Below, one piece after another: positions 1-13,150 of a stretch of DNA of 64,000 nt. The notes under the pieces were generated by a model. The model saw only the letters and a program-made list of their open reading frames with translations. It was not told where the DNA came from and did no database searches. The stretch lies in contig NC_069135.1 of assembly GCF_026914265.1 (NCBI RefSeq), positions 26,268,167-26,332,166 of the forward strand. The letters are read 5' to 3'. The DNA is from Mya arenaria (lineage: Eukaryota; Mollusca; Bivalvia; Myida; Myidae). How positions within the stretch are numbered: the stretch's first letter is position 1; every line of letters begins with the position of its first letter. The position numbers were made by a program, and so were the translations under genes.

Positions 1-344
1 TAATAAGAAGTTTGTCAATTCTTTCAATCTAGTAGTACTAAACGACTTATTGAGTACATGTGGGCAGTAAATCAATCATGGTGTACCCAATTGTTTCATT
101 TTAAAGTTTTAAGTAGATTGAATGATAAAGAGCTTTTCACCTAAAATGGATCTGGTTGCATTCAGTAACTGTTAATGTGGTTTCCATTTTGCTTTTATCA
201 TTTATGAAGGTTCCCTGTATAACTTTTATATTGTTATATTTTTGGTCTCTTTGTGCAAAAACTTCCACACTGGCCATAACTCGAGAACTGTTCATGAAAT
301 GTTGTTCACTTTTTTACTGAGACAATAGGCACATACATGCAGGG

Positions 345-655
345 TTTAAACTAGAGAGTAATGGGAGGGTGCTGCACCCTGTCCTTTTTTGGAAGCACCG
401 CTCTGCCCTCATGCAGACCGGAATGTGCACCCTCCTGCCTTCAAAAAATTGAATGCTTTAGTTAATCAAATGATTCTTTTGTTTTGTTGAAAACTTGAAA
501 TATGATTATGAAACCTTATATTACTTCAAATGCGCACAATTTCTTACCTTTTCTATGAAATTCATAATGCTTTAATTATTCACTGTCCAATACAATTTGT
601 CACTCAGCACCCTGTCCCTTTTCTGCAACACCCTGTCCTTTCTAAAACCTGGCTA
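345..655. mobile_element. Copy of the 'caccctgtcctttt' element, diverged
   Basis: Holds GGGAGGGTGCTGCACCCTGT at the left and CACCCTGTCCTTTCTAAAAC at the right, in the same order as the element at 57,045-57,369. It lies upstream of BCAP31 copy A. Confidence 0.45.
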
Positions 656-924
656 AAACCATATTTATGTCATTGTGTATATTACAAAGCCCAAAAAACT
701 TGTTAAATAAGTTTTAATAACATGTGAGCATTAGTTTTTGCTCAGTGCTGCTTTTTACAGCCAGTTATTTTTTTTTTTGGAATTATTATGACCGCCTGTG
801 CCTTGCAAACTGGGGAAAAAAGAGTTGACTTTAGGAAAAAAACGAATTCATGCCAAAATAGCTAATATAATGGTAAATATACATGTTCTAACTTTTTTAT
901 TCATCCATTTTGCTGTGAAAGATT

Positions 925-1008
925 GAAGCTGCACTTTCAACGATTGAATGTTTTGACAACTTTTTATTTTTTGTCTTGGAATGAACCAATTTTTGGGAAT
1001 AATGGACT
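925..1008 (+). mobile_element. MITE of the AAAGCTGCACTC family, short remnant
   Basis: Reads GAAGCTGCACTTTCAACGAT, then TTTTGACAACTTTTTATTTT and GGAATGAACCAATTTTTG, i.e. only the left third of the family. It lies upstream of the first coding exon of BCAP31 copy A. Confidence 0.45.
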
Positions 1009-1204
1009 TTTTTTCGCAAGGGGAAACAGCCTTTAGAAGGCAGTATATTGCACCAAAAAAACTGTGAGCTATGGATGTGTATTATGCCGACACTCAACGG
1101 ATATATGCAAGGCATTGCTCACCACTCATAATGCAATTCCTTCCTCAATTTAATTACTTCCTTGTCTGAAATTGAATATTCACTTTGTTTTCAGAAAAAA
1201 AGCC

Positions 1205-4200
1205 ATGACATTGCAGTGGTCCTTTATAGCGGTGTTTCTTTACGGGGAGATCGGGCTTATAACTATACTTCTCCTACCCTTTATATCAGCATCAAGGTAT
1301 TTACTTTTTACTGTTTGTATTGCTTTGAAAAGTGTAAATGTGTTGACATTTCAATAACTCATTTCATGAAATAGCAAATTTGGCATTATCATATATATAA
1401 GTCTGCTTGGGTGTCAGGTAATGGGTTTGGTTTAAAATTCATTGTGATGGAATTGAATTATCTCAAATGTTTTGAACATTTTGTGGTTTTATAAACAATT
1501 TGGCATCTACATGTAACCAGCATGTTTTACATCAAATATCTTCAGATCTAGAATTCCAGTTCAATTTTATATGAATGTGTTTCAAATATATTTTAACAAT
1601 CAAATAAACTATTTTTATACTGATTTATACAACTATTGACTTTGAAATAGATATTATCACTACACAGTCATAATGATTTGAATCATACAATTGTTGATAA
1701 GGAGGGGTCACATTTTGTTTTTGCATTTGCCATGTTTAATATAGAAAACCAGCCAGTACCCAATTTTGACAGAATGAATCTTACAATGTAATCATGTTAT
1801 CAGCTTGTCTGTCTGTAAGATTGTGCTGGGTAGCATCTTTCAACATTTGCTGTTTAACTTGAGCATAGCTGAAATACTATTTAAGTTATTCAAATGACAA
1901 AAGCCATAACTCTGACTTTAATAGTTATGAGTTATGCCCCTTGTTAGACTGAATGAAGAAGATCGAATAGAAGGCCAGGGCTTTTCTTATCATAACAGTA
2001 TTACTTGTATTAAAATCATTTCTTGACTGCTGTATCACAGTTGTGTATGTACTTTTACAGATGGCAGAAAATCTTTCGCTCGAGTATCATACAGAAGTTT
2101 GCTAAGTTTTCCCACATCTATTTCAATGTCTTCATAGTGATTCTACTCCTCTTGTTTATGGGTAAGATATATCATTTTAAGAAGTTAAAATGGAATTCAT
2201 GCATTCATAATTCAGGGAAACATTGCAGAAGAAAAATGAAGTTTTATAGTTTGAGTTAGGCACTAAGTATGAAGTTTCATAGTTTGAGTTAGGAACTAAG
2301 CATGTTTATATAGGTTCATTTTAGATATATTTAATCTGGCCCCATTCTCTAAAAAAAGTTTTATTCTCCTATGACAGTTAAAATTTCTCCCTAGGGATAA
2401 ACACTTTCAAAGGGTCCCTAAATACAATTATACCGTATATCTTCACAGTCATCGATATTAGCCTTTTGGATCAACCAGCCCGAATTATTATACTATTGCC
2501 TGTCTTCAAATTTTTGAACAAGCCTTGCTATAAAAAATTCACAATTTGAGCAAGCCCGAAAGACATTTTACCAGTGCAGGGCTTGTGGGCTTGTGCTAAT
2601 TTCGACCACTGTCTACAAGTTTATACAATTTCATAAACAGTCATGATCATAGACTTGGAACAACATGCCAGAATTCTTACATTAATACTGGGCTTGACAC
2701 ATTGAAGGAATCTGCTATAAAAAAATCAGAAAAAAACATTTTATCACACAGAGCTTGCAGACTTGTGTTTGTTTCGACCACTCAGCCTTGTAAAAATGTG
2801 ACATTTATCAATATGTTATCAATTTCCAGATGCCATTAGAGAGGTGAGAAAGTATGCGGGTCCGACCTCCGAAGTGGACCTCAAGCACAATCCGGACCAG
2901 GAAAATCTCGCTCATATGAGACTGTTCAGGGCGCAGAGAAACCTCTACATTGCTGGATTCGCCCTGTTTGGTTGGTTGTGAGTAGTCTTTCAATTGCAAT
3001 TTATACTTTTGTAAGAGAAGATATTTTCTATTTTTGGTGGAGATGGTGTTGTGCAAAACCACTCAAGATATTCAAATGAAACTTGATACACATGTTGCCA
3101 AAGGCAACCCCATAACTCTTGATTAAATAATAATTGAGAAACCGGTGCTCAACTGGAAAAAAAGTGTTAACAGGAAGGAGTTATTGTTCTTGTTTTTTTT
3201 GCCTTTAAATCTGTCTTCTAAAACAAGGCTATCTATAGATGTGTTCCATATTAGTCATAACATCTATGGTTCTTTTTCACCTTCAGCCACAAGAGTTTAA
3301 TTGACAAGAACTGAACCCTTTTGTCTGTTTATTGAGGTTTGCACACTATTGTCAAACCATGATGTTGTAGGTGTCATTCAGGAAACTTGAACCTAGGCTG
3401 TTACTCAAGAACCATATATTATAAGAGATATATATTCACTGGGCCGGGGTGACAGGATATACTTTTGCTTTACAATAAATGTTATAATTCACTATATGCT
3501 CATTTGCAGCAACATCTTTCATTCAGGCTAAAACTTTGTTTGCACTGAAGTAATGAATATTGGCAACTTCTAGCTGTTTAAACACTGTTTGATAGACTTA
3601 TTTTTATAAATACTTTCTCATTGAACATGTGTATTAAACAAAATAAGCGACCAGTCAATTGTTTAATTCTTTCAACAATAGATTTTAGTAAAAAAATAAA
3701 TATATGTATATGAATATGATATCAATTTTCACAGCCTTTATAAATTTTGATTACCACTTTGCTTAATAAAAGAACAGTGTCGTTCACTTTGCCGGGTGAT
3801 ATGTTAAAAAGATGTTTTAATTTTGGTTAAAGATATTTCCATATTTGAACATATAAGTGTTAAAAGTATTAACTATATAGTTCTATACTTACAGCATTAT
3901 TCGTCGCCTGGTGACGTTGCTCTCCCTTCAAGCCCAGATGCAAGCCCAGTCAGAGGCAAGCCAGAAACAAGCCCAAAGTGCTTCGGATGCTGCCAAAAAA
4001 CTAATGGAGGAGAAGGATAATATCAAAAACATGGTAAGGTTACACACACCTAATTATTACCCCCCCCCCCCCCCCTGCTTTGCCACTGTCTCTTGTCAGT
4101 TGGTAGACCAAACCTTGCCTGATTGATAAATAGAGAACTATTTGGCCCATGGCCCTCAAACTTAGTTGGGAGGTTTATATGTTGACCAGTGAGATAATTC

Positions 4201-6781
4201 CTATTGTTTCAAAAGTCATGGTTGGGTGTCCTTGGACTTGAGCTTGTCCAATTGATTACTCTAGTATGCTTGGTCAACCGATCCTAAAACTTGGCAGAGA
4301 GGTTATCATTACCAGCAGATGATTGACTTTCATGACAGTAGGTCAAAATTAACAGTCACAGTCACCTTGGACATAGAACTCTTGTCTTGTTGCTAACTGG
4401 AGTATGCTTTAGGCATACTGTCCTCAAACTTAGTAGGGAGGCTCTTACTTGTAAAGTGTTTGAAGCAATTGATTGAAACTTAATTCATAGATAGATAGCA
4501 TGTGTACAATGTAGTTCTGCACCCTGCAAGAATTATAATTTTCAGCATTTTATTTCAGAGTTATGTCCCCTTGTTCATTTTTAATTTAGGAATTTTTTGT
4601 CTGGCACTTGCAAAACCTACTGAAAGGAAATTGATGGGAACTTGGAATAAAGATAGTTCTGATCTTAAGTTGTTCATCTTGCAAGAATGATTCTGCTTAG
4701 GCACTTTATTGCAGAGTTATCTACCTTTGTTGAATATTTATAATGCAAACTTTGTCCAAACATTTACTAAAAAACTACTTGAAGAAATTCGAATTCATTA
4801 AAACTTCAATACCATCTCTCTTCAATTATTAATAGAAAATTTAAAGTTGCTTGCAATTGCATTTTTTAAAACTAATTTTAATTGTTGTTTATTCATATCA
4901 AAGTGCTTGAAGACTTACTATTAGTATTAGCCTTAAGGTGTTAAAGCTGCACAGATTGAACGTTTTGACAACTTTTTTATTTTTTGTCTTGGAACGAGCC
5001 AATTTTTGCGAAAATCCATGGAAACCAGTTATATAAGACTGCTGACAAAAAATAGATCGCAGATTTTTAAATTTAAGTTCAAAAATTTGATGTTTTATGC
5101 ATTTTTCTTTAACCGTTACTTTAAGCCATAAAACATTAATTTTTTACCGGAAATATGAAAATCTATGATCTGATTTTTTGGAAACAATCTTATATCATTG
5201 TTTTGCAGTTATTTACGCAAAAATATTCAGGATTCATTTTGAAATCATGATTGAGAGCTTTTAGCTTCAGACTTGTTGTATAGTAATGTTTATTTGCTCA
5301 CACATTTGCATCAAAAAAAGTACCTTGAAATGACTTTAAATACAGTTTTTAAAAGGGGTTTTAGCCCCTTTTCTCTGCTTAGGGTAAAAAATCCTTCATT
5401 GCTATTTTCCTGGACAATTATCAGTTGTTAAAACTCCTGATGAAGGATAATTGAACTGCTGATGTACATGCAGGGTGTTTCATAATATCTGCCCCACTTG
5501 CACTTTTATCAAGTACTTGTTATACAGACAAGAATTAAACTTTGTATCCTCATTTTACCCTTTCCAGGCAAGAAGTGATGACACTGATGTGGATGCCATT
5601 AAGAGGGAAAAAGATCTCGCAACACAGCTAGATGAAACCAAACTAGAGCTCAAGAAACTTAAAAAAGGTCAGTGAAGCCCCTTTTGTGAACTAATTTCTG
5701 AAAATTTAAGCTAGTCAGTTTTCAAACATGAAAAGTTGAAATATTTGTCATCGAGTTAGTCTTGTCATCTGTGGTATCCTGTAAAAATAAGTCAGTAAAG
5801 GGAGATAATTATTGGCCTCTTTTGTGAACTATGTGCTAAAGTTTTTAGCTAGTCTGTTTTCAAACTAAAAAATGAAATATTTGTCATAGAGTAAGTCTTG
5901 TCTTTTGTGGCATCCTGCAAAGTCAGTAAGGGAGATAATTATTGGCCCCTTTTGTAAACTTAGGCTGAAGTTTTTAGCAGATCTGTTTTCAGAAAATGAT
6001 CGTTACTGTTGTATTCTGTTATCCTAGAAAATCCCCTTGGAATCCCCTTGGCCTATGTGAATAAAAAAATCAATATGATCACACAAGACTTTCTGTGACA
6101 ATATTCGCATGTTAAGCATAGTCCATAACCTTTTCTTAAATTACTACATTATGCCCCTTGATTGTTTTAAGGTAGTCACAAAAATGTTAAATCTTGCAGA
6201 AACTGAATTACATTTGTATACCACAACATACTTAAAACTGTTTTTAGTCTAATATGAAGTCCCTCTTTCAGAACTCGAGATGAAGCAAACAGACTTTGAA
6301 GCACTGAAGAAGCAGTCAGAGGGTACGAACAAGGAGTATGACAGACTGTTGAATGAATATTCCAAGGCTCAGGTTGGTACTAATACATGGAAGTTCTGTT
6401 TCTAGGTGATTTACAGAGGGTCTCAAAGAGGACTCTCGACTTGGAGAATCTCATTTCTTTTAAGTGTTTGAAACATTATATTACATACTGTTTGCAAAAA
6501 ATAACAGAGGGAGTAGAAATATGAAGATGTTAATTTCTAAAATTTAATGTATAATTTTATGCTTTTAAAGTGATGTCATTCAAGATCAAATCAATATTAT
6601 AAGTGTTATCAATAATGTTTTTCTGGTAAGTTATGGAAATATTTCTTATATTATAGATTTCATCATATTTTTGGGGCTAGTTAATTCCATGACTTTTGTG
6701 TACATATTATGATAAAAATGATTGTCTTTGTTTCAGGAAAAATTGGAGTCACCAGAAGACGGAAGCAAGAAATCAAATTAG
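1205..6781 (+). CDS. BCAP31: BCAP31-like ER membrane protein, copy A (7 coding exons)
   Basis: ER-resident transmembrane chaperone/export factor of the BAP31 family, which sorts membrane proteins leaving the ER and takes part in ER-mitochondria signalling. Coding exons by reading frame and GT/AG sites: 1205-1296, 2061-2161, 2830-2977, 3895-4033, 5568-5667, 6272-6372, 6737-6781. Phases agree throughout and give about 241 residues (human 246). Order: N-terminal MTLQWSFIAVFLYGEIG and three hydrophobic segments (about residues 6-27, 44-65, 100-125). The signature loop REVRKYAGP and RAQRNLYIAGFALFGWL sit between segments 2 and 3. A long charged coiled coil ends in EGTNKEYDRLLNEYSKAQ, as in vertebrate BAP31. 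The C-terminus is KKSN, a KKXX ER-retrieval signal. The start matches the family N-terminus; the acceptor at 1194 implies an upstream noncoding exon not located here. AATAAA lies at 7066-7071. A paralogue lies at 31,811-38,394. BAP29 is the only close alternative. Confidence 0.93.
4136..4465. repeat. About 2.5 units of a ~134-bp dispersed repeat
   Basis: Related segments 'cctcaaacttagttgggagg', 'cctaaaacttggcagagagg' and 'cctcaaacttagtagggagg' recur near 4,152, 4,285 and 4,422 in intron 4 of BCAP31 copy A. Confidence 0.5.
4941..5225 (+). mobile_element. MITE of the AAAGCTGCACTC family, right end missing
   Basis: Begins TTAAAGCTGCACAGATTGAA and follows the family through CCAATTTTTGCGAAAATCC and the ATCGCAGATTTTT inverted segments. 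It fades after TTTACGCAAAAATATTC near 5,225. It lies in intron 4 of BCAP31 copy A. Confidence 0.6.
5668..6050 (+). repeat. Three ~127-bp tandem units in intron 5 of BCAP31 copy A
   Basis: Units start at 5,668, 5,791 and 5,922, each with GTCAGT, then CCCCTTTTGTGAACT and AAATATTTGTCATAGAGTAA. The first GTCAGT is the real exon-5 donor; the others are copies of it. Copy B has only one unit (37,312-37,445). Confidence 0.75.
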
Positions 6782-9298
6782 ATTCAAATTAAAGTTAATG
6801 AAATTGTGCAATCTGTGTGAAAGTGTGCGTGCCAATAGGCTTTGTACCATACTTGATTGAAAAACCTGTATTGCGCACAAAATTGTGGCCATTATAATGA
6901 ATGATATTTGTATAAAAAACACTAGAACAGAAACAATTGGATAATTTGCAATGAGATAACTTGTAAGAATATAGATAGCTTTTATTTGTTAAGTCAAACT
7001 ATTTTGTTTGCATTTTTATGTTAACATCATACATGTATAACAGAATATTCAGTAATTCTATTTAAAATAAATGGGGGATAGGGGTAGGGGATTTGGGTAA
7101 GGGGGAGTATTCTGTTCTAGAGTACTGTGTTGTTTTTCGGGGGGGGGGGGGGTGTCCAGCTCTACTTTAATATTTTTTGTTAATCAAATCCACATCTTTG
7201 TTGGAGATTGACTTTATGTACATATGTAGCGTATTTCCAAAATTTTGTTTCAATTGTATTCCTTTTCATCTTGTGTGTCATTTTGAAATATTTAGTCACA
7301 AAGTCAAGCTAGTTTCCTCTTTCGGCTGTCCCTTACTTAATATTCATATAATCCTTTTCATGTTATGATATGTTTACTACTCAATTATGTTCATTAAATA
7401 TGCTCTGATTGATTCTGTTCAACATCTAAACTTACTTTATACTTGTATAAGAGGATTCTACTGGCCAAGGTGATCAACTCTCACATGGCAGGGTTTAGGC
7501 TGACAAACCACCTGGAGTGATTTTCATTATTGGTTCAAAATGGATCTTGAATATTGACTTAGTTTCATACTGAATACCAGGCTAGGGATAGATCTCTTGG
7601 TCTCTTCAAGCAGGGCACAAGTTTTCAAGATGGTGGATCAAATCTAGGCTCTGTAAGCAAAAAAGAGCCTTGAGAATGAATTAAGTATAATTTGAAATTC
7701 TGACGTGAAAAGTTTTAGCTTCTTTATACCATGGCCTCTCCGAAGAGACATCTCATTAATACTGGGATGTGATTTGTCCGCGGATTCGCGGAATTCCGCG
7801 GATCTAATGGCCCCAGGCCCCCCCCCCAAAAAAAAAAAAAAAAATTTTTTTTTTTTTTGCTGATTAAAAAAGATACTATTGTGCTTTTGGTTGTTAGAGT
7901 TGATATCCCAGTTTGCTGGGAAAAGTCAGAAGAACCCTCAAAAGAGCTTCTAAAAAGCCAGTTTTTCTTCTATGACAGTCGTCAGTGTGCTTTTGACCCC
8001 AAAAGTGCCCCGAGAACCCATAGCCGAAATGGTTTCAGCCCTCCAGTTGCCAGGTCAATCACATCCCTGTTAATATCATTCACCACTAAAGACAAAGAAG
8101 CTACTATACACTGAGCATTTGTTTGACGCGATTTGACATACGGTTATTTTTTTGTTCATTGGAAAACCCTGATGTGCATTAGGGTATACACACGCGCTTA
8201 AAATGTTTTGATTGTATATTTAAACCTAGGAACGATTATGATGGTGGGTGCTTTTTAATGGTTAAGGCTGGCAGTGAGAATTCTTGTTGTGTTGGCTTAC
8301 TCTCTAAATATAATAACAAATTTATAAAATTATTTCCGGTGTCATGTTATGACCTGAATAAAACTACGTTACTTTATGTTGTGTATATCTTGAAAACATT
8401 ATATTTTCATTACCGGCTACTCGTATGAATTTCCCTGTTGTCGATGCCTGGTAACCCGGTGGAACCTCGGTGTGATTTGTAAGGGTATGAAGTGAAGAGA
8501 AAAGATATGTTTATAATGTAAACCATGATATGGAGAAGGATGTCAAAAGTGATGGACATTAGTTTAAACTTAAATTGTTAAAAAATTTGAAAGCGACTGT
8601 GAAACAAGCTTTTACAATATAACTCTGTAAAAGATATTATATTATTAGCACGAGATTCTACGCGAAAGTAAGGTTTTGTGTCATCATTTACAGTACACAT
8701 AGCCTTCTTTGGCGTTTAAGTAACCACTGAATGTATAGCGCTACTTTGTGCAATCTTAGAGCCTACATGCATGAGTCGCTCGTTACTTAGGACTACGTCA
8801 CTGTCTGACGTATTTATAACTAACCAACGTGAGGCGGGATGGGGGTGGGGGTGGATGGGGTTCGGGTCCAACAAACCATACCAAAACCCTATACACGTGA
8901 TGGATCCATGGTTTGGCGTAAGCGAGAGTGTAGTTTAGAATTGCAATTTTGGACATGAGCCCCCGGAAAACATAGGAATGAGGGTAGATTGTTTATCTAA
9001 AAAAATATCTGAAATTGTGCATTCTTGTGTTTTATATTAACATCGTTTTCTTATATGGGAATAAAATGTCTTGGATGAATAATCTGTCTTTTTATGAGAG
9101 TGGACGTCCTTAAACCTGTTAGTGCTGTAGCATCAATTACATCTAATATATATAACGTCACTGATTTTTAAAGTGAACAAATCACTTACAACAAATGGTA
9201 CCAATCATTATGTATACCTGAAATTACCTTATCGTTACATTAACAAATTACACAAGAACGTTCGACAATTCGTTGTGTAGCCTGGAGTGGGTTTGTTA

Positions 9299-9612
9299 TG
9301 CACCAGTCAATTGTAACTACGCCCCCCCCCCCCCAGGTCCGGGGATAGCCGGGGAAATGGGCCGTGTTTTTACCTTCCACGTGGCCCCGCAGTGCCGGGT
9401 GAATGCGGTGGTTTTGTCTTCTAGCCAAATATAGCGGGGAATGGGCCTTACCTAGAGTCCCTTGGGTGCGGGGGCATTTGGCGGGGTTTTTACTAGCAGT
9501 TCGTCTCCGCAGGGCGGGGACTTTGCCCGGGCTTGGCTGGACCGAAAGTCAAAGTCCCCGCTATTCTCCGGACCTGGGGGGGGGGGGGGCGTGGTTACAA
9601 TTGACTGGTGCA
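9299..9612. mobile_element. PIF/Harbinger-like MITE, 314 bp, TTA target duplication
   Basis: Long inverted ends: TGCACCAGTCAATTGTAACT at the left and, read from the right, TGCACCAGTCAATTGTAACC, each followed by a poly-C/poly-G run. It is flanked by TTA at 9296-9298 and 9613-9615. The 3-bp TTA/TAA target duplication is typical of PIF/Harbinger. The GC-rich interior has no real gene. A second full copy lies at 27,623-27,948, and a remnant end (TTACTGGTGCAT) near 26,810-26,835. Confidence 0.75.
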
Positions 9613-9917
9613 TTACAGTGATAGGCCTTGTACATTGTTTTTTATTTTAGAATTTTGTGTCCGAACTTATTGTTTTTTTTGCTAAGTAAATATATTTTAA
9701 AATGTAGCATATTAAATTCAGAACAGAATATATTTTATCTCTAATGCAAATCCATATGACCTAGCTATCATTATTATAAGTTTTAATCACGTACCACACA
9801 ATCACATGACCATATACGTAGGCAGGCAGATTTCTTGTATTTACTTCCTTGTTTGGAAGAGGGCGTAAGAGATTTAGAAGCATTTTGTTTTAATTTAATC
9901 CTGGGGGTTACAGGAAT

Positions 9918-11988
9918 ATGGCTTCTAATTTCGAGTCCTCCATTCACAAGGGCGGTGATTTCATCCACGATTTTGCCTGTTCTCCTTGTGAAGAAGATGG
10001 ACTGAACACGGAAGCTCAACATTTCTGTTCACAGTGCACGAAATATTACTGCAATATCTGCGTCACAAAACATAATGGCTTGTACAAGAGACACTCGGTG
10101 CTCGGGCGGAAGGACGTAAAGAAATGGGCGCCGGCCCAAGGGACGGTGGACGCTCTGGAAAGATGTGAGAGACACCCTGGTAAAGCATTGGAGCTCGTGT
10201 GTGGTGACCATGACCAACTGTGCTGTCATGTGTGCGTCGCCGTCAATCACAGGTAGGTTTCAGGAGTTCATGTTATATGTAAGAATAAAATGGTGAAGCG
10301 TTTGTATCATTAGTAGACACTCCGATCGTTTAGGTTTCATTAAGGTAAAACGTTATCTTCTGATATCTATGATCACCTCTGTGTTCGGTATTACCAAGTT
10401 TATATCGAGTGTGTTTTAGCCTGAATAAACATCAACTGATCTATAAGCTACTCGTTATTTTTTCTGTGTTTCAATTAATTAATTGTTATATTTCACTTCA
10501 CATTAACACGTTTATTTTTACTATAGTATACATTAAATACAAAATTAATGCGATAAAAAAAGTGTACATGCATATCAGTTTTAATCACAAAAGAATATGT
10601 TTTCCAGTTCTATTTGTCATAAATTTACAGACCATGTTCTTCGATACTGCACATCACCGATGTCGCAAAGGGTATCAGCAAAGATCCAGAGTTTCATCAA
10701 TTACAACAAAAGGTAGCTGACCTCAGAAAACAGCTAGAATGTATGAAAAACGCCAGAAAGAAAAATGGAGTCTCATTGAGGAAGACCCGGGTTGCTATTG
10801 TTGACGAAGTAAAAATAATCCGTAAAAAAATTAACGACATTCTTGACAGGATGGAGAAAACAACAGTAACTGAACTAGACGGTCTGATAGCGAAACACGA
10901 AATGTCCATAAAGAAGGATATTGACTTCTGCACACAAATGCATGAAGATCTGGAGAGTTTGATGGATGGGTGTGATAACAAACTGTCCTCAGGCGAAACC
11001 GTCTTATATGTTGGATTTAAAAAATGTGGAGAAAAATTGAAGGAAGCAAGAGAACATCTACAGAGAATGTCAACAGTTGAATCGTACAATATAACATATC
11101 AGCCAGACAAAGCAATAGAGAAATTGTTCTCTCTACAACGTTTTGGAGTCTCGACTGATTCCGTTCCTGTCGCAGCACAATTCCACCCAGAACATGTGTT
11201 CCAAGCGCTGGGGTACAAGGAATACAATGTGAAGATGAGTTCAGACAAAGTTAATTGTGATATTTTGGGCGTATGTGAACTACCTGATGGAGGGGTTGTT
11301 ATCACAGACTGGAACAACTGTAAAGTAAAACTCCTGGACCAGAAGTACAGGGTTGTCGACCATTGTGATGTACCCGAGCATCCATATGACGTGTGCCACA
11401 TTGGCGGGAATGAGGTTGCCGTTTGTGTTAACAAACGTGAACTTAGACGTGAACTCCATTTCATTAACATAACAAAAGGGAAACTTGTGACTACGAGAAA
11501 GTTACGTTTCACACATCGTTGCTCAGTACGGAAACAACCTTTACATTTCATCAGATACCGCTTTATACGTCTACACGATGACGGGAAAGCAGATAAAGAA
11601 GCTGTTCGAGGACAAGTCCGGTGATGAAAAGTTGGCAAACATTGCAATCAGTAACGACGGGAAGGTTATCTACATCACAAACTACTCGAACAATCAACTA
11701 ATCACCCTGGACAACCTCGGTAACAAGCTGGCCACATTCACTGATCCTGAATTAAGGGGACCTAACGGAGTACAAGTGACGCCAGCTGGACACATTCTTG
11801 TCTGCTGCTCGGACTCAAACACAGTGCTGCAGGTTGACAATGACAGAAAGAAAGAGAGAAAGGTTACCACACTGGCCTGGGAAGAATGCGGAGTGTACTT
11901 ACCGAGATCTCTTCTCTTCAGCAGCCGTACTTCCTCTATGATTGTCGGTGGAAAGACAGACTTGCTTCTTATTATCAAGCTGCAATGA
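9918..11988 (+). pseudogene. RING-less B-box / coiled-coil / beta-propeller gene, copy A, frame broken by an 11-nt deletion
   Basis: TRIM-like protein without a RING, of the kind expanded in bivalves; members with RING are ubiquitin ligases or innate receptors, but the role here is unknown. Exon 1 is 9918-10252 and holds two B-box zinc fingers: a first with CSPC, FCSQC and CNICVTKH, and a second with CERH, CGDHDQLC and CHVC. The donor is gtaggt at 10253. Exon 2 starts at 10631 after TTTACAG (phase 2). It encodes a coiled coil (about 10690-11080), then an NHL-like propeller with repeated VxELPDGGVVITDW-type blades. Compared with copy B, 11 nt are missing near 11,515-11,530, so frame 0 runs to 11,624 while the propeller continues in another frame (11,578-11,988; blade motif ISNDGKVIYITNY). 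AATAAA is at 12,065-12,070. This may be a recent pseudogene, an allele, or an assembly error; otherwise the gene is complete. Confidence 0.82.
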
Positions 11989-12071
11989 AACAGATTAACA
12001 TATGTTACATCTTATTCTGCAGTGTGATTAACATAAACTTAAGTCGTATAAACAATCAATGTTCAATAAAT

Positions 12072-13150
12072 AATCAAAAAGCCGATTATTCGAAGGGCTG
12101 AGATACAGTAAATAATTTTCTTTACTTTCAAAAGTTTTTTTTTTTATTTAAGGTACCGTTGAATAAACGACATTTTAAACATTTAGTATCATTTTGAAAG
12201 ACGGTATTATAAAGAATTCATGTAATGTATTTAACCGCTTCTTTAAACTAAATTGAAAGCTGCTATGACTGAACTATGACTGAAGGACAGTCTGTAGGAC
12301 GTAAAGTTGGCAATATTGGTCAGGAAAACATGCGGAATGTTTAATTTCAAGACTTCGTTCTTAAGCATCCGTACATCTTCTCTTGTTTTCGACGAATGTA
12401 AGGACACGCTTGCCATGAACTAGATTTAAACCCGAAACTTCCCGCATTTAAAATTAAAAAAGGTCTGAACCTCTTTTATGATCTATGTCATATACCAAGA
12501 GGAGCCACTGAAAAAGACATGTTGGGCCTCGTTCTGATTGCCAATAAAATTCATCATAGTCCAAGGTTCTGAAAATTACTGTTTACAAATATACTTAGCA
12601 TAGCGTGCTCGTCAAGCAGTCAAACAAAGCACGATTACAGCCACTTTGCACCGAAGAGAATTTATTGCCCCAACGACAACTTGGGACAATCCGTTACATC
12701 TCTTCTATCGGTTTCGTTTCGGTTTTACGGTGTTATAGAGCCCCAGGGTAAATGAAAACCAACACAATCTATATTAACAGGGTACTTTACTTTTATGTTT
12801 TTGTTGGACACCGCTCGTATTATAATACAACAGTTCTTCTTTATAATGAATTGCAATAAAACTAGCTCAAGTTAAGGTTGCACATTTCACTTTTAAATCG
12901 CTTATTTGCTTCTGGCCCAGCAACTGTGCTTAATATTGTTTTGCTTGCAAAATCTATGACAATTAAATTTTGATATGCAATTGCGTAAGTTATCATTTTT
13001 AGGCTTGTCCCTGCATTTTTGATTGTATAAGGGGTAAATTCCGTGAAGTCCGATATCAAAAACATGAAAACGATGACTGAAAAAGATGGCGGATATCAAA
13101 CTGAACCGTAAAGACACATCCTCACCAATGTTTTAATTCACTGTTTTTCG
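12072..13150. other. Gene-free stretch
   Basis: AT-rich sequence after the B-box gene's poly(A) signal. No coding exon, RNA gene or clear repeat family is seen; small open frames lack family resemblance and splice context. Confidence 0.6.

Noticed and set aside
10697-11978. Three long minus-strand frames opposite the B-box gene
   Set aside because: Shadows of the plus-strand coding sequence, which has recognised zinc fingers, coiled coil and propeller motifs.
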